Translations under genes and position numbers: made by a program
DNA from: Alphaproteobacteria bacterium UBA1303
GTDB taxonomy: Bacteria > Pseudomonadota > Alphaproteobacteria > Micropepsales > Micropepsaceae
Length of the DNA stretch: 64,000 bases
Direction: 5' to 3'
NCBI GenBank assembly: GCA_002307315.1
Contig: DBTZ01000060.1
Location: 82,074 to 146,073, forward strand
Notes under the pieces: model-generated
Databases searched by the model: none
What the model was told of the DNA's origin: nothing
The model's input: only the letters and a program-made list of their open reading frames with translations
Shown here: positions 33,021 to 42,148 of the stretch, piece after piece
Layout of the letters: each line of letters begins with the position of its first letter
Position numbering within the stretch: position 1 is the first letter of the stretch

Positions 33021-35677
33021 TCGGGTTTTCCGCACCGTGGATTCTCGCCGGCCTGATTCTGCTGCCGGCCATCTGGTTTTTCCTGCGCGTTACCCCGCCG
33101 CTGCCCAAGCGAGCGGTGTTTCCGCCGATCCGTTTGCTCGACGGCCTCAGCCAGGACGAAGAAACCCCGTCCGGCACGCCGTGGTGGCTGATCCTGATAA
33201 GGCTCGGCGCCGCCGGCCTGCTGATTGCGGCGCTGGCCGGACCGCAGATGAACGGCACCTTGCGCTTTTCGCACCAAGGACCGCTGATTCTTTTCGTCGA
33301 CGACGGCTGGACTGCGGCGCACGATTGGGAAGCGCGCAAAAGCCTGGCCGCCGAAGCGGTGCGCCTGGCCGGCGATCGGAACCGCCCGGTGATGGTCGTG
33401 CGAACGTCGGCGCCCGATACCGGCTTTACGGACCAGGGCACCGCCATGCGGGCCGTCGAAACGATGAAGCCGATGCCGTGGCGAACGGAACGCAAAACGG
33501 CACTGGCCCGGCTTGCCAAACTGAAGCCGATGGATGCCGAAATTCTCTGGCTGACCGACGGGATCGACGACGGCAAGGCGGAGGCGGCCTTACGCACGTT
33601 GAAGCGGCTCGGAGGGGTGCGGATATTCCGCGACCGCCCCGAGCACGCACCGCTCGCCATCGCCGTGGTCGCCAACACCCTGAGCGGACTTGAGGCAACG
33701 GTAAGGCGCGCCGGCAGCGCGGGAAAACGCAACGGCCAGATCACCGCCTACGGCCGCGACGGCGAAACCTTGAGTACGGCGAAGTTCGTCTTCGCAAGCG
33801 GCGAAAGCGGCACGCACGTCCGCCTCGATTTGCCGCTGGAGATGCGCAACAAGACCGCGCGGCTGACGATCGAAGGCGAAAAGAGCGCCGGCGCGGTTCG
33901 CCTGTTCGACCGCGGCGCACCGCGGCGCGCCGTCGGCATCGTCGCCACCGGCAGCGACGACGAAAAATTGCTGTCCGGCCGGTATTACCTCGAACGGGCG
34001 CTCGGCCCCTTTGCCGACGTGCAGTCGGGCGACGTGGCGGCGCTGTTGGCGCGCAAACCGTCGATGCTGGTGCTTTCCGACGTGGGGAAAATCGACGGAT
34101 TGAACCGCACGGCATTGATCCGCTTCGTCGAAGACGGCGGCATTTTGTTGCGCTTCGCCGGCGAGCACATGGCGGCGGGCTCGGACGATCTGGTGCCCGT
34201 CGCCCTTCGCAGCGGCGGACGCGCCTTGGGCGGCGCCCTGACCTGGGCGGCCCCGCAAACCCTCGCCCCCTTCCCGACGTCGAGCCCATTCGGCGGGTTG
34301 GCCGTCCCCGCCGACGTTGCGGTGTCGAAGCAGATTCTCGCCGAACCGTCGATCGAGCTTTCGCAGCATACCTGGGCGCGGCTGACCGACGGAACGCCGA
34401 TGGTCACCGCAAATCGGCGCGGCAGAGGCTGGATCGTATTGTTCCACGTTACCGCCGGACCGGAATGGTCGAGCCTGCCGCTGTCGGGGCTGTACGTCGA
34501 TATGCTGCGCCGGCTGTTGCCGCTGGCCGCCGGAACCGATCCGGCCGAACTTTCCGCCGATGCGTCGCTGGCACCGGCATCCGTTCTCGACGGCTTCGGC
34601 CGCATGCATCGCGCCGGATCGGAACTTGCGCCGATCAAGGCGGCAAAGCTGGCCGAAACCGTGCCCTCCGCGCGGCATCCGCCCGGGCTCTACGGCAGCC
34701 GCGAGGCGCTGCGGGCGCTCAACGCCGCAAGCGACGACGAAACGCTGCCGTCGATGATTTTGAGCGGCACCGAAACCTATACCGCCCATGCGGCACACGA
34801 TCTGGCGCCGCCCCTGTTCGTCGCCGCGGCGATCCTGCTGCTGATCGATTTTCTGCTGTCGCTGGTTCTTCGCGGCTATGCGCCGGATTTCCGCCGGCTG
34901 ATCCATTTTCTGCTGCCGGCGCTGCTGATTCTGCCGCTATGGCCGCCCTCCGCCCGCGCCGACGACGCCTTCGCGCTCAAAGCGGCGCTCGACACCCGCC
35001 TCGCCTATGTCGTCACCGGTGCCGCCGATACCGACGCCATGAGCCGAGCGGGGCTGATCGGCCTCGGCCGCTTCCTGCACGCCCGGACCTCCTACGAGCC
35101 GCAGGACCCGATGGCGGTCGATCTCGAACGCGATCCGCTGGACTTCTTCCCGCTGATCTATTGGCCGATGGAGCCGCGCGAGAAGAACCTGTCGCCGAAC
35201 GCCCTCGGCAAACTGTCCGCCTATTTGCGCCAGGGCGGCACGCTGCTGATCGATACCCGCGATCTGACTCTGGGGCCGGTGCGCGGCGATACGTCCGCCG
35301 GCCAGCGCACCTTGCGCCGCCTCGTCGGCGCGCTCGATTTGCCGCCGCTGCAGCCGGTGCCGGTCAATCATGTTCTGACCAAGACATTCTATTTGCTGAG
35401 GGACTTTCCCGGCCGGTGGGCCGGCGGCAGGGTCTGGGTCGCCTCCGGCCTGGGCGGCGATGCGGTCTCGCCGGTGATCGTCGGCGACGCCGATTGGGCC
35501 GCGGCCTGGGCGACGGACGGACAAGGACGCTTTCTCGCCGATCCCTCGCCGGGGGGCGACCGCCAACGCGAGATGGCGATCCGTTTCGGCATCAACGTGG
35601 TGATGTATGCACTGACCGGCAACTACAAGACCGACCAGATTCACGTGCCGGCGATCCTCAAGCGGTTGGGGAAATAG
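33017..35677 (+). CDS. Membrane protein with BatA N-terminus and DUF4159 C-terminus
   Basis: 886 residues. The N-terminal BatA-type segment has two helices (PWILAGLILLPAIWFFLRV, then IRLGAAGLLIAALAG). A VWA-like domain with a weak metal site (FVDDGWTAAHDW) follows, then a long periplasmic part. Two helices near residues 600-640 precede a C-terminal DUF4159 domain (DPLDFFPLIYWPMEPREKNL). It starts within the DUF58 stop codon. The layout suggests a membrane complex working with the MoxR ATPase on envelope proteins; this is inference. Confidence 0.85.
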   Translation: MIGFSAPWILAGLILLPAIWFFLRVTPPLPKRAVFPPIRLLDGLSQDEETPSGTPWWLILIRLGAAGLLIAALAGPQMNGTLRFSHQGPLILFVDDGWTAAHDWEARKSLAAEAVRLAGDRNRPVMVVRTSAPDTGFTDQGTAMRAVETMKPMPWRTERKTALARLAKLKPMDAEILWLTDGIDDGKAEAALRTLKRLGGVRIFRDRPEHAPLAIAVVANTLSGLEATVRRAGSAGKRNGQITAYGRDGETLSTAKFVFASGESGTHVRLDLPLEMRNKTARLTIEGEKSAGAVRLFDRGAPRRAVGIVATGSDDEKLLSGRYYLERALGPFADVQSGDVAALLARKPSMLVLSDVGKIDGLNRTALIRFVEDGGILLRFAGEHMAAGSDDLVPVALRSGGRALGGALTWAAPQTLAPFPTSSPFGGLAVPADVAVSKQILAEPSIELSQHTWARLTDGTPMVTANRRGRGWIVLFHVTAGPEWSSLPLSGLYVDMLRRLLPLAAGTDPAELSADASLAPASVLDGFGRMHRAGSELAPIKAAKLAETVPSARHPPGLYGSREALRALNAASDDETLPSMILSGTETYTAHAAHDLAPPLFVAAAILLLIDFLLSLVLRGYAPDFRRLIHFLLPALLILPLWPPSARADDAFALKAALDTRLAYVVTGAADTDAMSRAGLIGLGRFLHARTSYEPQDPMAVDLERDPLDFFPLIYWPMEPREKNLSPNALGKLSAYLRQGGTLLIDTRDLTLGPVRGDTSAGQRTLRRLVGALDLPPLQPVPVNHVLTKTFYLLRDFPGRWAGGRVWVASGLGGDAVSPVIVGDADWAAAWATDGQGRFLADPSPGGDRQREMAIRFGINVVMYALTGNYKTDQIHVPAILKRLGK

Positions 35678-37732
35678 ATGCACGCTATCGCCTTCGCCCC
35701 GCACGTTTCGCTGATCGTTCTCGTCACCCTGATCGCACTGGCGGCGATTTTGTCGATCTACGCCGCCTTCGCCGGCGCGCGCGGCGCCACCGCCCGGGCG
35801 CTGGCGTTTGCGGTTCTGGTGCTGGTGCTGGCCAATCCCCTGCTGGTACGGGAAAACCGCGAGCCGCTCGCCGACGTGGCGACGATTCTGATCGACCGAA
35901 CCCAGAGCATGCGGTTGGGCGAGCGCCACGGCGAAGCCGAAGCGGCGGCCAACAAGATCGCCGCCGATTTGAAAGCCTACGGCAATCTCGAGGTACGAAC
36001 CCTTGCGGTCGAAAGCGGCAACGAGGGCGAAGATGCCGGAACGCAGGCCTTTGCCGCGCTCGATTCCGCGCTGGCCGACGTGCCGCCCTCGCGGCAGGCC
36101 GGAGCGATTTTGATTACCGACGGCGAGGTACACGACGTTCCCAAAAAGCCGCACCTCGCCTCCCCGTTCAACGCGCTGATCGTCGGCAGGAAGGGCGAAG
36201 CCGACCGCAAGCTGACGGTGGTGGATGCCGCCCGGTATGCCATCGTCGGCGGCAAAGCGCGGATCGTGGTGCGCGTCGACGATTTAAGCGGAGCGAATGC
36301 GGGGGCGGCGCGCATCGCCTGGCGCATCGACGGCCGCGACGCCGGCACCCAAACGATCGCGTTGGGACGCAACGCGACGATCGACGTGCCCGTCGCCCAC
36401 GAAGGCGAGAGTGTCGTCGAGATCGAAGCCGAACCGGGCCCCGCCGAGCTTACCCTGCAAAACAATCGCGCGGTGGCGACGGTCAACGGCGTGCGCGACC
36501 GTCTGCGGGTGCTGTTGATCTCGGGCGAACCCAATGCCGGCGAACGGGTATGGCGCGCGTTTCTCAAGGGCGATCCGTCGGTCGACTTGGTCCACTTCAC
36601 CATCCTGCGCCCACCGGAAAAGCAGATGGAAGACGAGACGCCCTTGAACGAGCTGTCGCTGATCGTCTTTCCCACCCAGGAACTGTTCGTCGACAAGCTG
36701 AAGGGCTTCGATCTCATCATCTTCGACCGCTACAGCGAGCACGGCATCCTGCCGCTCGGCTATTTCCAGAACATCGCGCGCTACGTCGAGGACGGCGGGG
36801 CGCTGTTGATTTCGGCCGGGCCGGAATTCGCCGGGAATCTCAGCATTTATCATACGCCGCTGGCCGGCGTGCTGCCGGCGCGGCCGACCGGCGAGATTAT
36901 CGCCCGCCCGTTCAAGCCGACGCTGACCGAGGTCGGCCTCGTCCATCCGGCGACCCGCACGCTGGCCGGCGCCAATACCGGCAAAACACCGCCGACCTGG
37001 GGCCGCTGGTTCCGTCTCGTCGCCGCCCAGGCGATTTCCGGCGAGACGGTGATGAGCGGATCCGGCAAACCGCTTTTGGTGCTCGACCGCGTCGGCAACG
37101 GGCGCATCGCCGAGCTTTTGTCGGATCAAGGCTGGCTGTGGTCGCGCGGCTTCGAAGGCGGCGGTCCGCAAGGGGAGCTTTTGCGCCGCACCGCCCACTG
37201 GCTGATGAAGGAGCCGGAACTCGAAGAGGAATCCTTACGCGCCCGCATCGACGGCGGCGACATCGAAATCGAGCGGCGCAGCATGGCCAAGGCCGCCCCC
37301 CCCCTGACGCTGATCGATCCGGCCGGGCAGAAGACCGACGTCGCGCTGCAAGCGGCCGAACCGGGCATTTGGCGCGCCACCGCACGGGCCGAAGCGCTGG
37401 GACTTTACCGGATCGGAAGCGGCACATTATCGGCGGTAGCGGCGGCAGGACCGCTTAACCCCAAGGAAGTCTCCGACATGCGCGCCACCGACGCGATCTT
37501 GAAGCCGGTAGCGGAATTAAGCGGCGGCAGCGTGCAGTGGCTGGCCGACGGGATGCCGCAGATCACACGCAAGACCAACGGCACGCGCGGCGGTTGGGGC
37601 GAATTCGTTTTGCGCGAAAACCGCGCCTACCGGGTTACCGGAATCGAGCAAATTCCGCTGCTGCCGCCTTGGCTCTCGCTTTTTTTGATTGCCGCAACGC
37701 TGGCCGGGGCCTGGCGGAAAGAAGGAAAATAG
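35678..37732 (+). CDS. Membrane protein with VWA-like and amidotransferase-like domains
   Basis: 684 residues, starting directly after the DUF4159 stop codon. Two helices lie near the start (VSLIVLVTLIALAAILSIY, then ALAFAVLVLVLANPLL) and one near the end (LPPWLSLFLIAATLAGAW). A VWA-like domain with a MIDAS-type DRTQS motif lies at about residues 68-160. A class I amidotransferase-like domain follows (LRVLLISGEPNAGERVW, then GFDLIIFDRYSEHG and YVEDGGALLISAGPEF). Last gene of the MoxR cluster; function unknown. Confidence 0.82.
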   Translation: MHAIAFAPHVSLIVLVTLIALAAILSIYAAFAGARGATARALAFAVLVLVLANPLLVRENREPLADVATILIDRTQSMRLGERHGEAEAAANKIAADLKAYGNLEVRTLAVESGNEGEDAGTQAFAALDSALADVPPSRQAGAILITDGEVHDVPKKPHLASPFNALIVGRKGEADRKLTVVDAARYAIVGGKARIVVRVDDLSGANAGAARIAWRIDGRDAGTQTIALGRNATIDVPVAHEGESVVEIEAEPGPAELTLQNNRAVATVNGVRDRLRVLLISGEPNAGERVWRAFLKGDPSVDLVHFTILRPPEKQMEDETPLNELSLIVFPTQELFVDKLKGFDLIIFDRYSEHGILPLGYFQNIARYVEDGGALLISAGPEFAGNLSIYHTPLAGVLPARPTGEIIARPFKPTLTEVGLVHPATRTLAGANTGKTPPTWGRWFRLVAAQAISGETVMSGSGKPLLVLDRVGNGRIAELLSDQGWLWSRGFEGGGPQGELLRRTAHWLMKEPELEEESLRARIDGGDIEIERRSMAKAAPPLTLIDPAGQKTDVALQAAEPGIWRATARAEALGLYRIGSGTLSAVAAAGPLNPKEVSDMRATDAILKPVAELSGGSVQWLADGMPQITRKTNGTRGGWGEFVLRENRAYRVTGIEQIPLLPPWLSLFLIAATLAGAWRKEGK

Positions 37733-37915
37733 CACCGCGGCGGCGACGGTGGCATCTTAACCATATCTGACTGTAAATATTACATATTCCGCCACGCACG
37801 TTTTCGCCCGTGCGATCGAGATATTTGTCGCAAGGTCTGCCGATCCCGATACCTCGGTATATCCTTGTAATATGCAGAAATACGCCGGAGACAAACGATC
37901 CGTAATCCTTCATCC

Positions 37916-38722
37916 ATGAAGTATTACCTGCCGCGACGGCTGTATCTGCGTTATTTGCTTCATTCCGACAGTATGGCCCCGAACGACCGTAGCTGGCTTG
38001 CGGCTGCCTATCGTACCGCCAACCGACTCTATCGTTGGCGGCGCGACCCGTACCGCCCACAGCAGCGCGACTTGGGCGCCATCTACATTCACGTTCCCAA
38101 AACCGGCGGCGTTTCGGTCAAGCACATGATATACGGCCCCCATATGGACGGCGTCGGCTTGCATGCACCGGCCTGGGAATACCAGAACCGTCAACCCGAC
38201 CTTTACGATCGAATGTTCGTGTTCGCCACCATCCGTCATCCGCTGCTCAGGATGCAATCGGCCTTCTGTTTTCTCAAATGCGGCGGCATGCGTTGGTACG
38301 ACAAACGCTGGGCCGACCGCTGGCTTGCCGATTATTCCAATGTGACCGACATGCTGCGGGCGATGCGCGATCCGGCAATCCGCTTCAGAACGATGCGCTG
38401 GGTGCATTTCATCCCGCAGAGGTATTTCGTTTGCGACTTGCAGGGCAACGTTCTGGTCGACCGTTTGGTGCGGACGGAAGACTTCGCCGCCGACATGCGC
38501 AAAATCTGCGACCGCCTGCACCAGCCGTTCCAGGAACTGCACGAAAACGCCACGCCCAACCGGCAGTGGCACACGGCACAATTCGACGAAGAAACCGTTC
38601 GGCTTTGCTACGCGTTCTACCGGCAAGACTACGAGCTGTTCGGTTACGATCCCTGGCCGCCGCAGCCCGTCGATCAAGGAATGGCGGCCGCCACCCCGGC
38701 ACTGGAAGCGGCGATGGCGTGA
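37916..38722 (+). CDS. Sulfotransferase family 2-like protein
   Basis: 268 residues. The 5'-phosphosulfate-binding loop is IYIHVPKTGGVSV, and the 3'-phosphate site is FATIRHPLLRMQSAF, as in heparan-type O-sulfotransferases. It should transfer sulfate from PAPS to a glycan or other acceptor. Many bacterial relatives modify exopolysaccharide or lipid glycans. No PAPS synthesis or glycan cluster is next to it, so the acceptor is unknown. Its last 49 bases overlap the convergent acetyltransferase gene. Confidence 0.8.
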   Translation: MKYYLPRRLYLRYLLHSDSMAPNDRSWLAAAYRTANRLYRWRRDPYRPQQRDLGAIYIHVPKTGGVSVKHMIYGPHMDGVGLHAPAWEYQNRQPDLYDRMFVFATIRHPLLRMQSAFCFLKCGGMRWYDKRWADRWLADYSNVTDMLRAMRDPAIRFRTMRWVHFIPQRYFVCDLQGNVLVDRLVRTEDFAADMRKICDRLHQPFQELHENATPNRQWHTAQFDEETVRLCYAFYRQDYELFGYDPWPPQPVDQGMAAATPALEAAMA

Positions 38723-39240
38723 TCGAGGGGCACGCGCCGAACCTCGCCCGAAAGCGTCAACATGGCATTTGCCTTCAGCGACAGCCCCAAAATCCGCGCC
38801 GGATCGACCGGACCGGGAAACCGCACCTTGCCGGGAGGAATCCGGGCAAAACCGACCCGCACATAATAGGGTTCGTCGCCGACGAGAATGATGCCGGAAT
38901 GGCCTGTCGCACGGGCCTGATCGATGCCGGTCTGCATCAGGGAAATGCCGATGCCCTGTCCCCGCAGAGCGGGATCGACCACCAACGGTCCGAGTAGAAG
39001 ATTTTTTTCCTTGCCGACGACGACCGGCCAGAAACGGATCGAGCCGAGCAACCGGCCATCCTTCCCCGCCACCGCCACAAAGCCGAGGTTTGCTACCGGA
39101 TCGACCCCCTCGCGCAGCCGATAGGCGGATTTGGCAAAACGGCCGGGACCGAAGCTGAGCTCGGTCAGCGCGGCGACGGACGGCGCATCTTCTGTGCGCT
39201 CCGGCAGAATCTGCCAAAGCGGGGACGGCGGAGGTGTCAT
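38674..39240 (-). CDS. GNAT-family N-acetyltransferase
   Basis: 188 residues. The acetyl-CoA-binding motif A is LGPLVVDPALRGQGIGISLM, and YYVRVGFARIPPG follows, as in the YhbS-like group. The acceptor is unknown. The gene is convergent with the sulfotransferase and its 3' end lies inside that gene. Confidence 0.85.
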   Translation of the reverse strand: MTPPPSPLWQILPERTEDAPSVAALTELSFGPGRFAKSAYRLREGVDPVANLGFVAVAGKDGRLLGSIRFWPVVVGKEKNLLLGPLVVDPALRGQGIGISLMQTGIDQARATGHSGIILVGDEPYYVRVGFARIPPGKVRFPGPVDPARILGLSLKANAMLTLSGEVRRVPLDHAIAASSAGVAAAIP

Positions 39241-39267
39241 GAAGACACCCCTCTACCGCCTGACGGC

Positions 39268-39831
39268 CTACCAGTAAAGGCCCTGCTTCTCCATTGAGCG
39301 GAGGACGTTCAAGCGCGGTCGGTCCGTCGCTCTATCTCTTTGATTGGTCGCAACTTTGCGCGCAAAATCGGATTCTGCATTTGCGCACGTAGCTCTGGCC
39401 GCCCATTCCGCGAGGCGGCGGCGGGTCGGATCGGTGACGCCCTGAGGCGGTGCGGCCGGGTCGGCTAGTGTCGCTTCGCGGATTTCCCAATTCGGCTTGA
39501 AGGCATACCGCGCCCCCGCCACCCGATAAAGCACCACCAGATTGACCGCAGGCCAAGCCCGGTTGACGTACACCCCGAAAAGTTCCGGCTCGGACGACGA
39601 AATCAAGCCGATTTCCTCTTGCAGTTCGCGCATCACCGCCACTTGCGGCGGCTCGCCGTGTTTCGCCCCGCCGCCCGGCAGCCGCCAGCCCGGCGCATAG
39701 GATTGGCGCACCAACACGATTTTGCCTTCGTGCTCCACCAATGCCAGCGCCCCGACCGTGGTCGGGGCGACCAACCCGGTGGTCAGCATCCGCATGGAAA
39801 ATATCAAGCGATTCAAATGCAACGCCGCCAT
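39268..39831 (-). CDS. NUDIX hydrolase with a repeat-derived C-terminal tail
   Basis: 187 residues from the ATG at 39831. A longer frame to 39951 would start only 2 bases from the divergent response regulator and adds 40 non-family residues. The NUDIX box is GGGAKHGE, then VMRELQEEIGL. The core ends near PTRRRLAEWAA. The last 40 or so residues are encoded mostly by a copy of the palindromic repeat family (39294-39397), so the original stop codon was probably displaced. Substrate unknown. Confidence 0.8.
   Translation of the reverse strand: MAALHLNRLIFSMRMLTTGLVAPTTVGALALVEHEGKIVLVRQSYAPGWRLPGGGAKHGEPPQVAVMRELQEEIGLISSSEPELFGVYVNRAWPAVNLVVLYRVAGARYAFKPNWEIREATLADPAAPPQGVTDPTRRRLAEWAARATCANAESDFARKVATNQRDRATDRPRLNVLRSMEKQGLYW
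39294..39397. repeat. Palindromic repeat lying inside a NUDIX gene
   Basis: It runs from TTGAGCGGAGGACG to GTAGCTCTG, in the same order as the right half of the 23746-23952 copy (hairpin with TCCGTCGCTCTA, then GTCGCAACTTTGCGCGCAAAA). Both ends have drifted from TAGAGC/GCTCTA. It is read in frame by the minus-strand NUDIX gene. Confidence 0.75.
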
Positions 39832-39953
39832 ACCGGTCTGCGTCCCCCGCGATAAGCACTTGATAATATCCGCGCCGTAACCTCCGATGGTCTTCAACGG
39901 ATTACGACGACATTCGAAGGACAAACGGACGGCGCCTCGAAGAAAGTGCATCG

Positions 39954-40472
39954 GTGCAGGAAAAGCAAGTTTTTTTCACCTTGACAGCCTTGATCGTCGG
40001 CGACGATGCGCACTTGCGCACGCGCCTGCGCGCACTGCTTCAAACGCTGGCCGTCGGAAAAATCTTCGAGGCGGAAGACCCTGCCGCCGCTGCCGCCGCC
40101 ATCCGCGAATACCGACCCGATTTCGTATTCTGCGATCTGATGATGGCCCCGACCGGCGGCATCGCTTTCGTCAAGGCGCTGCGCCTGTCCGACGACAGCC
40201 CCAATCCCTATGTACCGATCATCATGGTGGTCGGCCACCCCGACCGCCCAACCATCGAGGCGATACGCGATTGCGGCGTCACCGAAATTCTGACCCAGCC
40301 GTTCACCGCCCGGAATACGGCAATACGGATCTCCGAAATCGTCGAACGGCCGCGCGATTTCGTACGCTGCCAGAGCTATTTCGGCCCCGACCGACGGCGG
40401 CGCCGCGACGCGACCTACGGCGGTCCGTTGCGTCGCAAAGACGATTTCCGATCGGATTGGATTACCGCTTAA
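39954..40472 (+). CDS. Single-domain response regulator, atypical receiver
   Basis: 172 residues from a GTG at 39954. Receiver fold with acidic pair Asp17/Asp18 and phosphoacceptor Asp61 in FVFCDLMM. Two switch residues are non-standard: the Thr/Ser after beta-4 is Val (IIMVVGHPD), and the Lys of the KPF motif is Gln (LTQPF). The tail after residue 125 is short and basic (GPDRRRRRD), with no output domain. It lies upstream of motA on the same strand, which suggests motility control, but this is not shown. Confidence 0.85.
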   Translation: MQEKQVFFTLTALIVGDDAHLRTRLRALLQTLAVGKIFEAEDPAAAAAAIREYRPDFVFCDLMMAPTGGIAFVKALRLSDDSPNPYVPIIMVVGHPDRPTIEAIRDCGVTEILTQPFTARNTAIRISEIVERPRDFVRCQSYFGPDRRRRRDATYGGPLRRKDDFRSDWITA

Positions 40473-40524
40473 CCATATCGGCGATGCGGAGCGGGATAAC
40501 CGCCTGAAACCCGTTACCCGCGCG

Positions 40525-40539
40525 TTAATACGCCGTCAA
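40525..40539 (+). promoter_or_regulatory. Possible CtrA-type site upstream of motA
   Basis: TTAA, seven bases, TCAA: one mismatch from the TTAA-N7-TTAA box bound by CtrA in alphaproteobacteria. It lies about 80 bases before the motA start. Confidence 0.25.
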
Positions 40540-40620
40540 GCATGCGCACAACAAATTAGCCGCTCCTTAAAGGCTTTCCTTTACAACGGGTAAGGCTCGA
40601 GCGGGACAGTTTTACATTAC

Positions 40621-41490
40621 ATGCTTCAAATCGGCGGCATCATTTTCCTGTTCGTATGTGTGTTCGGCGGATTCATCATATCCGGCGGCAAGATCGAGGT
40701 GATTCTCGAAGCGTTGCCGCACGAGATGATGACCATCGGAGGCGGCGCCATCGCCGGGTTCGTCATCGGCGGATCGATGTATTCGCTGAAGAAACTGGGG
40801 GGCGATTTCGGCAAACTGTTCGCCGGTCCCAAATGGAAAACCCAGGACTATCGCGACCTTCTGTGTCTGCTGTTCCTGCTCACCAAACTGATGAAGACCA
40901 AAGGTCTGATTGCGCTGGAAAGCCACATCGAAAAGCCGTCCGATTCCTCGATCTTCAAGCGCTATCCCCGGATCACCAAGGACCATTTTGCGCTCGATTT
41001 CATCTGCGACACCCTGCGGATGATGACGATGAGCCTGGAAGACCCGCTTCAGGTCGAAGCGGCGATGGAAAAGCAGCTCGACAAACACCACCACGAGGCG
41101 CTGACCATCGCCGATGCGCTGCAGACCATGGCCGACGGCCTTCCCGCCCTCGGCATCGTCGCCGCGGTCATGGGCGTGATCAAGACCATGGGGTCGATCA
41201 CCGAACCGCCGGAAGTGCTCGGTCTGATGATCGGTTCGGCGTTGACCGGCACGTTCCTGGGTGTGTTCCTCGCCTACGGCATCGTCGGCCCGATGAGCGT
41301 GCGGCTGAAGGCGATCGTCGACGAGGAAGCGCTGTTTTACCACGTCATTCGCGATATTCTGGTCGCCCACCTGCACGGCAATGCGGCGCAGGTGTCCGTC
41401 GAAATCGGCCGCGGCAGCGTGCCTTCGGAAGCCCAACCGAGCTTCCTCGAACTCGAAGAAGCGCTCAACAACATCCCGCGCGAAAGCTGA
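40621..41490 (+). CDS. motA: Flagellar motor stator protein MotA
   Basis: 289 residues, about the usual length. Helices at the start (IGGIIFLFVCVFGGFIISGG, then TIGGGAIAGFVIGG) and in the second half (ADGLPALGIVAAVMGVIKTMG, then GLMIGSALTGTFLGVFLAYG) match the four-helix MotA plan, with the conserved Pro residues near the ion path. MotB is not beside it, so the partner is elsewhere. A repressed-looking ribosome site (GAGCGGGA) is far from the ATG. The next gene is convergent. Confidence 0.93.
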   Translation: MLQIGGIIFLFVCVFGGFIISGGKIEVILEALPHEMMTIGGGAIAGFVIGGSMYSLKKLGGDFGKLFAGPKWKTQDYRDLLCLLFLLTKLMKTKGLIALESHIEKPSDSSIFKRYPRITKDHFALDFICDTLRMMTMSLEDPLQVEAAMEKQLDKHHHEALTIADALQTMADGLPALGIVAAVMGVIKTMGSITEPPEVLGLMIGSALTGTFLGVFLAYGIVGPMSVRLKAIVDEEALFYHVIRDILVAHLHGNAAQVSVEIGRGSVPSEAQPSFLELEEALNNIPRES

Positions 41491-41519
41491 CAGACTTTCC
41501 CGTTTTTAGGGCAACGGCT

Positions 41520-41750
41520 CTATTCGCGCGCGCCGCGTTCCAGGCGCACGAACGCCTCCACCATGCGTTTGCGCTCAAGCTCGAGGGCATTTTTCTTGTT
41601 TTCCTGGCGCCGCTCGTCGATCGCCAGGGCGAACGTCACGATCGCGCCGGCCATCACCCCCAGCGGCACCGCTATCAGGACGTCGAGATCGGTGCCGAAT
41701 ACCACCAAAGCGGTGATCAGCATCCCGACCAGTTGCGCAGGCTTGTTCAT
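41520..41750 (-). CDS. Small membrane protein, unknown
   Basis: 76 residues. Two hydrophobic stretches (LVGMLITALVVFG, then LIAVPLGVMAGAIVTFALA) are followed by a charged C-terminal helix rich in Glu, Arg and Lys. It is convergent with motA. I do not recognise the family; the clear two-helix pattern and the coding frame make it a likely gene. Confidence 0.6.
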   Translation of the reverse strand: MNKPAQLVGMLITALVVFGTDLDVLIAVPLGVMAGAIVTFALAIDERRQENKKNALELERKRMVEAFVRLERGARE

Positions 41751-41938
41751 GCTCGTCTCCCCACCGGCGCATGGTAGGCGAAAAGACGGCGCGGACGAAG
41801 AATATGCTTAAAAAGCGGTTAATGCCGACGAGCATCGTCAATCGTGCCTTGATTCAACCGCGGCCCGGCATACCGGCCGCACCGGCGGTCGGCCGGTTCC
41901 GGCCGTCACACCCTAACACTCTGCTCGGAAAGCCGGAC

Positions 41939-42013
41939 TGGTAGCAGCGGAGGGATTTGAACCCCCGACCAAGGGATTATGATTCCCCTGCTCTACCGCT
42001 GAGCTACGCTGCC
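41939..42013 (-). tRNA. tRNA-Met (CAU), elongator type
   Basis: 75 bases with an encoded CCA. The acceptor stem GGCAGCG pairs with CGCTGCT (G1-U72 wobble), the D arm is GCTCAGCGGTAGAGC, the anticodon arm is GGGGA-ATCATAA-TCCCT with CAT anticodon, and the T arm is GGGGG-TTCAAAT-CCCTC. The paired first bases argue against the initiator. A lysidine-modified tRNA-Ile(CAU) is a less likely alternative. Confidence 0.9.
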
Positions 42014-42148
42014 AAGCCCGGAAGGCTAGGATGTAAAAGCGGGCGCACCGGCTGTCAAGCCACCGGGCGGCAGGGCCCCGAGCCCCGCCTGGGGCGAGCT
42101 CCCCTCCTGCGGCCCCATACCTTGCCGCAGCGACCGGCGGAAGAGCGA

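Noticed and set aside
34465..37458. 997-codon open frame on the plus strand
   Set aside because: It overlaps the DUF4159 and VWA genes in a different frame; its sequence is Arg/Ala/Gly-rich with no domain.
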